Shown: positions 37,454 through 45,255 of the stretch, one piece after another
Layout of the letters: every line of letters starts with the position of its first letter
Position numbering within the stretch: the first letter of the stretch is position 1
Assembly: GCF_030499575.1 (NCBI RefSeq)
Contig: NZ_JASTLC010000001.1
Location: 558,001-622,000 of the forward strand
Length of the DNA stretch: 64,000 nt
Reading direction: 5' to 3'
Source: Streptomyces sp. DG2A-72
Lineage (GTDB): Bacteria; Actinomycetota; Actinomycetes; Streptomycetales; Streptomycetaceae
The notes under the pieces: generated by a model
Told to the model about the DNA's origin: nothing
Seen by the model: only the letters and a program-made list of their open reading frames with translations
Databases searched by the model: none
Translations under genes and position numbers: made by a program

Positions 37454-38635
37454 ATGAAACGCTACTCGATGTCCATCCCCCGCACCGCTGCGGCAGGCGC
37501 CTTGGCAGGGATGCTGGCCCTCACAGGCTGCTCATCAGATACGAGCGCGGCCACTGGGCCGTCCTCCGGCAAGCCCAACCAGAATTCGGCGGCGGCGGTC
37601 GCGGCCGCCACGGCCGCCGTCGAATCGGCCGTCAAGGGGATCGGGGGCCCCGTTCCCACGACCGGACCGCCCGCAGCAGCGGGAAAGAAGGTGTGGGTCA
37701 TCTCGGCGTTCGAGCAGGTGCCCAACCTTTCCTCGCTCACCAGGCAGGCGCGGGAGGCGGGAAAGGAACTGGGTTGGAAGACGTCCGTCTGCGACGGACG
37801 CAACAACGCCAACGGCGCCTGGGCCGGTTGTGTGCGGCAGGCAGTCGCCGCCAAGGCCGACGGCATCGTCCTGGAGTCGGTCGACTGCGCTCCGGTGAAG
37901 GCTGCTCTGGGCGAGGCGAAGCAGGCGGGAATCAAGATCGTCGGCCTGACGGCGTTCGACTGCGACGATCCCACGCAGGGGGGCGGGAAGGCGATGTTCG
38001 ACGCCAGTGCGAGCTTCGTCTCGTCCGTGCCGTCCACCGCCGAGTTCTTCCGCCAGCAGGGGAAACTGCGCGCGGACTGGTTGATCGCCAAGTCGCAGGG
38101 CAAGGCCAAGGTCCTGCACGTGGCGTTCCGCGGGGTTGCCTTGGGCGAGTACCTCGCGGAGGGGTTCGAGAAGGAGATGGCCACGTGTTCCGGTTGCACC
38201 GTGGCAGGCACGGTCGACATCACGCCACAGGACGTTCCGCAGATCCGGCAGAAGTTCGAATCGGCGCTGACCAAGCTGCCGCAGGTCGACGCAGTCGCGG
38301 TGGACGTCGACTTCATGGCGACGGCCGGTATCCAGGCCGCACTGGTTTCGGCGAACCGACCGGGTCTGTCGGTGGCCGGCGGTGAGTGTTCGCTGGACAG
38401 TCTGGGCTATGTACGCGAGGGCAAGGGTGTCCAGATGTGCATCGGATCCTCACTCGGCCGGCAGGCGTATGCGGCGGTCGACGCACTCAACCGGGTCTTC
38501 GCCCATGCTGCCCCGGCGCCGTCCGGTCTGGGCTGGCAGGTCGTCACTCGGGACGACAACCTGCCGAAGGCCGGCGAAGGGTACGAGGACCCGACCGAGT
38601 ACCGGGCCGGGTTCCGGGCGCTTTGGAAGTCCTGA
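37454..38635 (+). CDS. Sugar-type ABC solute-binding lipoprotein
   Basis: A 393-residue periplasmic-binding-protein-4/RbsB-like lipoprotein. The lipobox is LALTGC (Cys about 25), followed by an Ala/Ser-rich spacer. Domain marks are KKVWVISAFEQVPNLSSLTR, AREAGKELGWKTSVCDGRNN, CVRQAVAAKADGIVLESVDC and QVDAVAVDVDFMATAGIQAA. Start ATG 37454 with AAGGA ten bases upstream. It is divergent from the amidase operon and supplies its missing binding component. Ligand unknown. Confidence 0.9.
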   Translation: MKRYSMSIPRTAAAGALAGMLALTGCSSDTSAATGPSSGKPNQNSAAAVAAATAAVESAVKGIGGPVPTTGPPAAAGKKVWVISAFEQVPNLSSLTRQAREAGKELGWKTSVCDGRNNANGAWAGCVRQAVAAKADGIVLESVDCAPVKAALGEAKQAGIKIVGLTAFDCDDPTQGGGKAMFDASASFVSSVPSTAEFFRQQGKLRADWLIAKSQGKAKVLHVAFRGVALGEYLAEGFEKEMATCSGCTVAGTVDITPQDVPQIRQKFESALTKLPQVDAVAVDVDFMATAGIQAALVSANRPGLSVAGGECSLDSLGYVREGKGVQMCIGSSLGRQAYAAVDALNRVFAHAAPAPSGLGWQVVTRDDNLPKAGEGYEDPTEYRAGFRALWKS

Positions 38636-38889
38636 ACGCCGTACTGGGATCCTGATCCGGGCTTCTGCGCGGGTGGCGAAGGTGGCATCCACCGTCGAAT
38701 GCGCTCGTTTCCCGCGATGACGATGGACATGTGCCTGTTGGTCCATCCGTTCCATCCGCGTCCGGCGAGGCGTTCGAGTTTCTGGAGCGGATGAACTCGT
38801 GGCGCGGGGACATGGCCGGACATGGCCCTTGCCCTCGATGAGGAAAAACGCAGGTGCTCGTTCCCGGTGGCGTGGACAGATATGGCGCA

Positions 38890-39722
38890 AGTGGATGCGT
38901 TCGACGATGCCCGGCCGTGCCTCCGGCTCGTCCCGGTAGGCGGCGAACAGCTCGGGTTGCCGCGTCATCAGCCAGATGCCGTGGTTGATCAGGTGCCTGA
39001 CGTCGAGGTGGCCCACGGCGAAGAACAGGAAGATGGTGTAGACGACTTCTTCCTCGGTCGTCCTGCCCTCGTCCTGCGCGGCGACGAAGGCGTCGATCAG
39101 GCCCTCGCCGGGGGGCCGCGCCTGTCGGCCACCAGTCGGCGGATGTGCTCGGCGAACCAGGCGAACGCCTCCGTGGTGGCGCGGGCCTCCTCGTCGTTGC
39201 CGCCGGGGCCGAGGCTCAGCCCGATCTCGTAGGTCTTGCGCTGGATGGCGTCCATCTCGGTCGGCTCGATGCCGAAGATGGGACAGGTGGTGTCGAAGGC
39301 GCACTTCAGAGAGGGGCCGTCGGCCGCGCCCAGGGTGCCGTCGCCCTTCTCGACCTCGTCGAGCACGGCCTCCACGGCGGCACGCATCACCTTGGACCAC
39401 TCCTCGACCGCCTTGGGCGTGAACCAGCGGTTGGTGATCCGCCGCAGCCTCGTGTGGTCGGGGGCGTCGTTGCCGGGCATGGTGTGGTGGATCGGGGCGG
39501 CCGGGCCGAAGTCGAGCTGCTGCACGCTCAGGGTGGGGTTGCGGACCAGCCGGGCGACGCCTCGTAGCGGGAGACGACGTACAGACCGACCGGATGCCTG
39601 TGGACAGGGTGCTCCTGCCGCAGCCGCGCGTAGTACGGGTACGGGTCCGCACGGAAGCCGGGGTCACGGAAGGGCAGCAGATCCTCGGTGGCGGAGGCGG
39701 GTCCGGCGGTGGTGACGGTCAT
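38890..39722 (-). pseudogene. Cytochrome P450, frameshifted and truncated
   Basis: Three pieces in order. (1) From ATG 39722: TEDLLPFRDPGFRADPYPYY, ARLRQEHPVHRHPVGLYVVS, RYEA. (2) In another frame: DFGPAAPIHHTMPGNDAPDH, TRLRRITNRWFTPKAVEEWS, CAFDTTCPIFGIEPTEMDAI. (3) In a third frame: FVAAQDEGRTTEEEVVYTIF, LFFAVGHLDVRHLINHGIWL (I helix, with AVGHLD for AGhET), MTRQPELFAAYRDEP, IVERIH. Coding ends there; the ExxR and heme-Cys parts are absent. So at least two indels and a 3' deletion occurred. A perfect palindromic operator precedes the start. Confidence 0.85.
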
Positions 39723-39808
39723 GTCGTGACACTCCTCGTACCGGGCGCGAGGCGGAGGGGAAGCTGGGGAGTGGAAGAGGGAGGGCGACGAGGGGCCCTA
39801 CACCGCGA

Positions 39809-39830
39809 GAATTATCCAGTCGGATAATTC
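39809..39830. promoter_or_regulatory. Perfect palindromic operator, probable TetR site
   Basis: GAATTATCC (39809-39817), AGTC, GGATAATTC (39822-39830): nine-base arms, four-base spacer, strongly A+T-rich. It lies 87-108 bases before the start of the broken P450 gene and downstream of the tetR gene. A shorter copy of the same core, TATCC-N4-GGATA, occurs at 43734-43747. Confidence 0.7.
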
Positions 39831-39952
39831 CGTCGATACTTCGCGCGCACGTAATCAACTCTTTACGCCGCCGGAAACAGGCGAGTCCCCGTCGACGGGC
39901 GACGGGGACTCGTCCTGACCTGCTGTTATGGCAGGGACTACCACACGGACGA

Positions 39953-40555
39953 CTACTCTGCGCCTCCACGCTGCCGCGTCAGCAGCGACCGCAGTTCCTT
40001 CAGCGCGGCCTCGGTGACGTCCGGCTCGTCGAGGACCAGCTGGTGCAGTACGAGGCCCTCCAGAGCGGCGAAGACGAGCCGGGTCAGGGCAGGGCTGGTG
40101 CCTTCGGGCAGGCTGCGGGACAGTTCCCTCTCCGTGGCCTCGAAGTACTCGTCGTACAGCGCGCGGATCTGCGGCAGCAGCTCGGGCCTGCGCCGGGACT
40201 CGAGCATGAGCTCGTACTGGAATGTCTGCATGGCCGGCTCGCGGGTGACCATGTCCGCCAGTCCCGCCGCGAAGTCCGCGATGTCGCCCGTACCGGGTTC
40301 CAGAGAACTCGTACTCGCGCTGGTGCGTACCGCGTGTTCGAGGGCTGCCTCAATGAGCGCGTCCCGCGAACCGAAGTGGTGCACCACGAGCCCGTGGGTG
40401 ACACCCGCCTCCTCCGCGACGGAGCGATAGGTGAGCTTCCGCAGCCCTCCTCGGGCCACGACGCGCACAGCGGCCTTGAGCAGGGCCTCGCGGCCGGTCC
40501 CGTAGTCCACGCGCTTGCGCGGCCTGGCGGGGGGCTTCGGGGAGGAATCGCTCAT
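39953..40555 (-). CDS. TetR-family regulator
   Basis: A 200-residue TetR regulator of the BetI/TetR_C_6 type. DNA-binding part: RKRVDYGTGREALLKAAVRV, LRKLTYRSVAEEAGVTHGLV, VHHFGSRDALIEAALEHAV. The ligand part (about 70-195) is helical and shows QYELMLESRRRPELLPQIRA. The related but truncated copy is at 31860-32081. Its likely sites are the palindrome before the broken P450 gene and the shorter one in the ferredoxin/GS promoter. It probably represses the catabolic genes around it until the substrate appears. Confidence 0.9.
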   Translation of the reverse strand: MSDSSPKPPARPRKRVDYGTGREALLKAAVRVVARGGLRKLTYRSVAEEAGVTHGLVVHHFGSRDALIEAALEHAVRTSASTSSLEPGTGDIADFAAGLADMVTREPAMQTFQYELMLESRRRPELLPQIRALYDEYFEATERELSRSLPEGTSPALTRLVFAALEGLVLHQLVLDEPDVTEAALKELRSLLTRQRGGAE

Positions 40556-40603
40556 GAGCGCGACCCTACCCGTGCCTCGGGACCGGCAGACCGCCGCAGG
40601 GCG

Positions 40604-41296
40604 TCAGCGCTGCGGGGGACGGATGCCGCGGCACTCCCAGTCGCCGCCGGGCGCGGTGGACAGCACCTCCTCCGATTCGGTGGGCTGGGCGCCGACGTCG
40701 GTGCGGATGGAGGTGGGGCCGGTGACGATGTGGTTGGTGAGCCGGCCGAGGCCCTCGACCTCGACGATGTCGCCCGGCTGGACGGGGGCGGGAGTTGGCG
40801 GGGGTGCCGGACAGGAGGACGTCGCCGGGGTAGAGGGTGATGGTGCGGGCGATGTCGGCGACGAGGTAGTGCATGTCCCACTCCATCTCGTCGGTCGTAC
40901 CGTCCTGGACCAGCTTTCCATTGACGTAGGTGCGCAGGCTCTTGCCGTGGAAGTCCCAGTTGGTGACCAGGCCGGGGCCGAGCGGGCAAAGGGTGTCGGA
41001 GCCCTTGACGCGGAGCATGGAGCCGGCGTCGGTGTCGTGGAGGCCGTAGTCGTGGGGCGGACGATGTCGCCCTGGTGGGAGTTGAGGGCCGAGGTCGGCT
41101 TGTGGAAGTAGGTGGGAGTGTCAGGGAGGTCGATCCCGAACTCGTCGACACGGCTGCGGTGGTCGAGGTGGACCGCGATGACCTTGGACGGCACCACCGG
41201 GGGCAGGTGCTGGGCGTCCTCGGTCTTGACGCGGCGGCCGTCGGCGGTGACCTGGACGGCGGCGCCGCCCAGGAGGATGCGGCGGTACTCAGGCAT
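40604..41296 (-). pseudogene. Fumarylacetoacetate-hydrolase-family enzyme, frameshifted with internal deletion
   Basis: Begins MPEYRRILLGGAAVQVTADG, then VIAVHLDHRSRVDEFGIDLP, DTPTYFHKPTSALNSHQGDI. The middle switches frame to DYGLHDTDAGSMLRVKG, LGPGLVTNWDFHGKSLRTYV, ADIARTITLYPGDVLLSGTP, and the end returns to VQPGDIVEVEGLGRLTNHIV. About 40 residues that normally carry the metal Glu residues (NYEGE region) are missing between IVRP and DYGLHD. So the enzyme, once a HpaG/FAH-type hydrolase or decarboxylase of ring-cleavage products, is dead. Its last bases overlap the next remnant. Confidence 0.8.
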
Positions 41297-41640
41297 GGGC
41301 GGTCTCCCGGGAGGTCGTGGTCGGGCTGCCGGTCCAGCCGCCCTCCGGGCGGTCGAACCACAGGTGCACCTGGCCGGTGCCGATCGAGTTCTCGTACTCG
41401 CCGTGCTGTCGGGCCTTGGCGGTGCACGCCTGTTCGCCGAGGGCGCCGGCCATCATCAGGTAGTGGAAGAACTTCGCCTCCGGCTTGTACTTCCAGAACT
41501 CGTCCATGGTGTCGAGGACCTTGTCGTGGCGGCCCTCCTTGAACCAGGCGATGCGCTCCTCGTCGGCCGCACGGGCCTCGGGCGTGAAGATGTGCACCGG
41601 GTCGCTGGCCTCGTGGTCGCGGATCTCGCGCAGCGGCCAG
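41289..41640 (-). pseudogene. Extradiol-dioxygenase-like C-terminal remnant
   Basis: About 110 clean residues: LREIRDHEASDPVHIFTPEA, RAADEERIAWFKEGRHDKVL, DTMDEFWKYKPEAKFFHYLM, MAGALGEQACTAKARQHGEY and ENSIGTGQVHLWFDRPEGG. The stretch from FHYLMMAGALG to the end resembles the last part of class III (LigB-type) extradiol ring-cleavage dioxygenases; the assignment is by eye only. The N-terminal part with the iron ligands is missing; acetoacetate-decarboxylase-like sequence is joined at about 41640. Confidence 0.5.
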
Positions 41641-42137
41641 AAGGTTGTGGGCCAGGCGCCGGCCGACGGCGGCGAGCGTGGCGCCGAAACGGGCCCCCGC
41701 CTCGATGCGCGGTGCGGGGCCGTACGGGTGCGGGCGGGTCTGGTGGATCGAGCCGAGCTTCTTCGGGTAGCCCTGGTGCAGCCCGCGCGCGATGGCGAAG
41801 TCCTTGTCGCCCCAGATGTAGACGCATCGCGAGTAGGTCTGTCCCCGGTACTGGCAGCGGACGACCGCGAACGCCTCCTTGTACTGGGAGAGCACGGGAT
41901 CGAGCAGTTCCTCACGGGATGCCGAGCAGGACTGCCAGTCGGCCCAGATCAGCGCCACCGCGCCCGGGTCCTCGTCGGCGAGCTCCAGCGACCCGGGGAG
42001 CAGTTCACGCACGCGTGCCGGGTCGGTGCGGTACTCGACGGTGAGCAGGTCCCCGGAGTACCGCCAGGGAGGTGAAGGGATCAGCGATGAGGCCCCGCTC
42101 GCCGTCTTGGGAACAAGAATCCGTGGACGGTTTTCAT
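41641..42137 (-). pseudogene. Acetoacetate-decarboxylase-family N-terminal remnant
   Basis: ATG 42137 gives MKTVHGFL, then the frame shifts to VPKTASGASSLIPSPPWRYS, GDLLTVEYRTDPARVRELLP, DPVLSQYKEAFAVVRCQYRG, RCVYIWGDKDFAIARGLHQG and YPKKLGSIHQTRPHPYGPAP. This is the first half to two thirds of an acetoacetate-decarboxylase-fold enzyme (IPSPPW and YPKK..s.h are typical). It ends near GRRLAHNL, where the dioxygenase-like piece begins. The gene is dead by frameshift and fusion. Confidence 0.8.
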
Positions 42138-42139
42138 GA

Positions 42140-43369
42140 TCAGCAAAGTCCTTGGGCGGTGAGGGCGGGCTGCTTGAGCAGTTCGGCGCGGTATCGGGAG
42201 GCGGCGGCCGCCGCGGCCTGACCGCCGAGGGCGACGACACCGGCCAGCCGGCCACCGGCGTGGTAGCCGACGACGACATCACCGTCGAGGTCGCCGTCCA
42301 GGACCCGTACGTCCTCCCTGCCGAGTACCGGTGCGCCGAAGGACTGCAGGCGGAAGTCGTGCTGGTCGCTCCAGAAAGTGGGCAGCGGCGCGAACGGGGA
42401 CAGGTCGTGGCCGGTGCCGGTCAGCTGGGCGACGAGGGTCTTCGCGGCGTGCTTGGCGGTGTCCGTGGGGATGCACCAGTGCTCGACACGGCGCGGTACG
42501 CCGTCGTAGCGGGCGTTGGGGAAGCGGGCGACGTCGCCGACGGCCACCACGTCGGGCCGTCCGCCGACGCGCAGGTGCTCGTCGGTGAGCACTCCGTCGC
42601 TCAGGTCGAGGCCGTTGCCGTCCAGCCACTCGGTGTTGGCGACCGACCCGACCGACTCGACCACCACGTCAGCGGGAAGGACGGTGCCGTCGTCGAGGGC
42701 GACGCCGGTGACGTGGTCGTCGCCGGTGAAGCCGGTCACGCCCGTGCCGAGGGCGAAGCGCACGCCGCGCTCTTCGTGGCGCTTCAGCAGGGCCCTGGCG
42801 AGGAGTTCACCGAGGGGGCCGACCATCGGCAATGGCAGCGGGTCGACGACGGTCACCTCGTGGGCGCCCAGAGCGATGGCGGTGGCGGCGACCTCGCAGC
42901 CGATGAAGCCGCCTCCGACGACGACCACGCGGGTTCCTGGCCTGGTCAGGGCCTGCCGCAGGCCCTGCGCGTCGTCGATGGTGCGGACCGTGTGCCGGCC
43001 CGCGAACGGGCCGGGGCAGCGCAGGCGCCGGGGCCGCATTCCGGTGGCGACGACCAGACCGTCGTACGAGAGCGCCTCGCCGTCGTCGAACTCGACGATG
43101 TTCTCCGCGAGCCGCGCGGCGACGACCTTGGTGCCCAGCCGCCACTCCGCGTCGGCCACGCTCGCCCGGGGGCGGAAGGAGAGCGACTCGAAGGCGGCCT
43201 TGCCGGCCAGGACCTCCTTGGACAGGGGCGGCCGGTTGTAGGGCATGTGCGGCTCGTCACCGACGAGCGTGATGGCTCCGGTCCAGCCGGCGGCCCGCAG
43301 TTGCTCGGCCGCGCGCAGGCCGGCCATGGAGGCGCCGGCCACGACGATGCGTGCACTCCTCGACGTCAT
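42140..43369 (-). CDS. NAD(P)H-dependent ferredoxin reductase (FAD)
   Basis: A 409-residue FAD-dependent pyridine nucleotide-disulfide-type reductase of the putidaredoxin/rhodocoxin-reductase class. FAD site: IVVAGASMAGLRAAEQLRAA, then DEPHMPYNRPPLSKEVLAG. NAD(P)H site: TRVVVVGGGFIGCEVAATAI. Second FAD part: RPDVVAVGDVARFPNARY. C-terminal reductase domain with VEHWCIPTDTAKHAAKTLVA, and PTFWSDQHDFRLQSFG. Start ATG 43369 overlaps the ferredoxin stop (ATGA). It should pass electrons from NAD(P)H to the adjacent ferredoxin and on to a P450. Confidence 0.92.
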   Translation of the reverse strand: MTSRSARIVVAGASMAGLRAAEQLRAAGWTGAITLVGDEPHMPYNRPPLSKEVLAGKAAFESLSFRPRASVADAEWRLGTKVVAARLAENIVEFDDGEALSYDGLVVATGMRPRRLRCPGPFAGRHTVRTIDDAQGLRQALTRPGTRVVVVGGGFIGCEVAATAIALGAHEVTVVDPLPLPMVGPLGELLARALLKRHEERGVRFALGTGVTGFTGDDHVTGVALDDGTVLPADVVVESVGSVANTEWLDGNGLDLSDGVLTDEHLRVGGRPDVVAVGDVARFPNARYDGVPRRVEHWCIPTDTAKHAAKTLVAQLTGTGHDLSPFAPLPTFWSDQHDFRLQSFGAPVLGREDVRVLDGDLDGDVVVGYHAGGRLAGVVALGGQAAAAAASRYRAELLKQPALTAQGLC

Positions 43370-43560
43370 GGTCGGGCCTCGATACGGATGGCCTGGAGCG
43401 GACACACGTCGGCGGCTTCCTCGACCTCGTCGCGCAGCGAGTCGTCGGGGTCGGGGACGTAGGCCAGGTGGCCGCTGTCGTCCATGGAGAAGACATCGGG
43501 GGCGGCGAAGACGCACTGGCCGTGGTCCTGGCACTTGCTCATGTCGACGACGACCTTCAT
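43366..43560 (-). CDS. P450-type ferredoxin, single cluster
   Basis: A 64-residue ferredoxin: VDMSKCQDHGQCVFAAPDVF, then EEAADVCPLQAIRIEA. Cluster ligands are Cys10, Cys16 and Cys53, with His13 where the second Cys of CxxCxxC would stand. This CxxHxxC-Cys-Pro arrangement is common in P450 redox partners and holds a [3Fe-4S] (or His-ligated [4Fe-4S]) cluster. Its stop overlaps the reductase start. A GGAGG-like site (rc of GGTCCTCCTG) precedes the ATG. It is the likely electron donor to the P450 at 45256. Confidence 0.93.
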   Translation of the reverse strand: MKVVVDMSKCQDHGQCVFAAPDVFSMDDSGHLAYVPDPDDSLRDEVEEAADVCPLQAIRIEARP

Positions 43561-43687
43561 GGCCGGTCCTCCTGAAAGTGAGGGCGTCGGGGCGGGGAGG
43601 AAGGGAGGAAGAGGGGCCCGACCGCCGTCGGATCACCGTCGGCCGGGCCCCGGCCAAGAGCCCGGTAACTGACCGGGCCTCTACTCA

Positions 43688-43806
43688 TTTGGCTTCAAAC
43701 AACATAGGAAGCCGCATAGCCCTGGTCAATACCTATCCATGCGGATAATTTTTCTCCTGCCCCTCTTGCGGGGCACTTGAAGCCCTCATACCGTTTGGCA
43801 TCAAAC
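43688..43806. repeat. Direct repeat TTTGGCnTCAAAC in divergent promoter
   Basis: TTTGGCTTCAAACAA (43688-43702) and TTTGGCATCAAACAA (43794-43808) differ at one base in 15. Each is a small palindrome TTTG-N4-CAAA; the second extends to GTTTG-GCAT-CAAAC. A related inverted piece, CTTGAAGCC, lies at 43776-43784. The copies flank the TATCC-N4-GGATA element. They look like paired operators for a second regulator not encoded nearby. Confidence 0.6.
43734..43747. promoter_or_regulatory. Second copy of the TetR-type operator core
   Basis: TATCC, ATGC, GGATA: same half sites and four-base spacer as the perfect palindrome at 39809-39830. It lies between the divergent ferredoxin and GS-like genes. Confidence 0.55.
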
Positions 43807-43882
43807 AAGCCAAGTCCGTGTGCCCCACCCGTATCGGCCCGACTCCCTCGCCATCCACACCCGAGCGCCCGAGGAGACATCG

Positions 43883-45238
43883 GTGAGCGCAGACCCAACC
43901 CCCAGCCTCCGTCAGCACATGCAGCGGCTCGCCGCCGAGGGCATCGACGTGGTGCGCGTGATCTATCCCGATCTCATCGGCACCGACCGTGCACGCGACA
44001 TCCTGCTGGACCACCTGCCGTCGGCCTGCGACCACGGCCTGGCCTTCTGCCGGGCCGTCTACCACACCAGCCCGCAGGGCGACGTGGTCCCCGTCTCCGG
44101 CGGTCTCGACGCCGGCCTGCCCGACATCACCGTGCGACCGGACCTGGACACCCTGGTCCCCCTCCCCTGGGAACCCGGCGTCGCCTCCTGCCTCGCCGAC
44201 GTCACCGACCCGGCCACCGGCCTGCCCGCGCCCGAGTCACCCCGCGATCTGCTGCGCACCGTCCTCGACCGATGTGCCGGACACGGCCTGCGTCCGGTGG
44301 TCGGCCCCGAGCTCGAGTACTTCCTCTGCGACGAGGACCCGGCCTCCCCGAGCGGCTGGAAGCGTTACTCGGGGGCCACCGGCGTCGTCTACACCGCCGG
44401 TCTGCGCGCCGATGGCGACAATCACCTGCTCCGCACGCTGCGTCTGTTGCGGGACATGAACATCGGCGTGACCAGCGGAAACCACGAGTTCGACGGCGGC
44501 CAGTTCGAGATCAACCTCACCCACTCCGACGCCCTGTCCGCCGCGGACCGCGCCTTCCGCTTCAAGTCCGCGATCAAGGAACTGGCCCGGAAGGAGGGGA
44601 AACTCGCCACCTTCATGGCCAAGCCGTTCAACGACGCCGGAGGCTCCGGTTTCCACCTCCATCTGTCCTGCGACAACGATGAGGGCGGTAACACCTTCGA
44701 CGATCCGGCCGGGCCGTACGGGCTGTCCGCCACCGCACGCCACGCCGTCGCCGGCGTCCTCGCCCACGCCCCGGCCCTGGCCGCACTGGCCAACCCGACC
44801 GTGAACTCCTACAAGCGCTTCGGCCCGGACACCCTCGCGCCGTGGCTGATCGACTGGGGCCTGGACAACCGCAGCGCCATGGTCCGCATCCCGCCCGAGC
44901 GCGGCTCCGGCGCCCGATTCGAACTGCGCCTCGGTGATGCCAGCGCCAACCCGCACCTGCTGATCGCGGGCGCGGTCGCCGCCGCGCTGCTCGGGGTTCT
45001 GACCGGCGAGGAGCCGCCCGCCCCACTGGAGGGGTACGGCTACGACACCGCCAGGGCGGCCGTGCTGCCCATGAGCCTGCCGGCCGCGCTGGACGCCCTG
45101 GAAGCGGACACGGAACTGACCGACGTTCTCGGCAAGGACTTCACCGCCTCCTTCCTCTCCTACAAGCGCAACGAAATCGAACGCTTCCAACGGCACGTCA
45201 CCGACTGGGAGTTCACCGAGTACGCCTGCCACCTGTGA
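43883..45238 (+). CDS. Glutamine-synthetase-like gamma-glutamyl ligase
   Basis: A 451-residue GS-family protein. Parts in order: VVRVIYPDLIGTDRARDILL (beta-grasp), PVVGPELEYFLCDED and GNHEFDGGQFEINLTHSDAL (metal-binding Glu), FMAKPFNDAGGSGFHLHLSC (catalytic loop), NPTVNSYKRFGPDTLAPW, LDNRSAMVRIPPERGSGARF and ELRLGDASANPHLLIA. It lacks the adenylylation site of primary GlnA and belongs to the type-III-like ligases (PuuA, IpuC, aniline GS) that couple amines to glutamate. GTG 43883 has GAGGAG six bases upstream. The P450 gene follows after 17 bases, so amine glutamylation and oxidation are probably linked. Confidence 0.88.
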   Translation: MSADPTPSLRQHMQRLAAEGIDVVRVIYPDLIGTDRARDILLDHLPSACDHGLAFCRAVYHTSPQGDVVPVSGGLDAGLPDITVRPDLDTLVPLPWEPGVASCLADVTDPATGLPAPESPRDLLRTVLDRCAGHGLRPVVGPELEYFLCDEDPASPSGWKRYSGATGVVYTAGLRADGDNHLLRTLRLLRDMNIGVTSGNHEFDGGQFEINLTHSDALSAADRAFRFKSAIKELARKEGKLATFMAKPFNDAGGSGFHLHLSCDNDEGGNTFDDPAGPYGLSATARHAVAGVLAHAPALAALANPTVNSYKRFGPDTLAPWLIDWGLDNRSAMVRIPPERGSGARFELRLGDASANPHLLIAGAVAAALLGVLTGEEPPAPLEGYGYDTARAAVLPMSLPAALDALEADTELTDVLGKDFTASFLSYKRNEIERFQRHVTDWEFTEYACHL

Positions 45239-45255
45239 CGACTGGGAGCCATACG

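Noticed and set aside
37159..37455. Minus-strand ORF of 98 codons between amidase and binding-protein genes
   Set aside because: It occupies both promoter regions and has no recognised family; kept only as a remark on the intergenic region.
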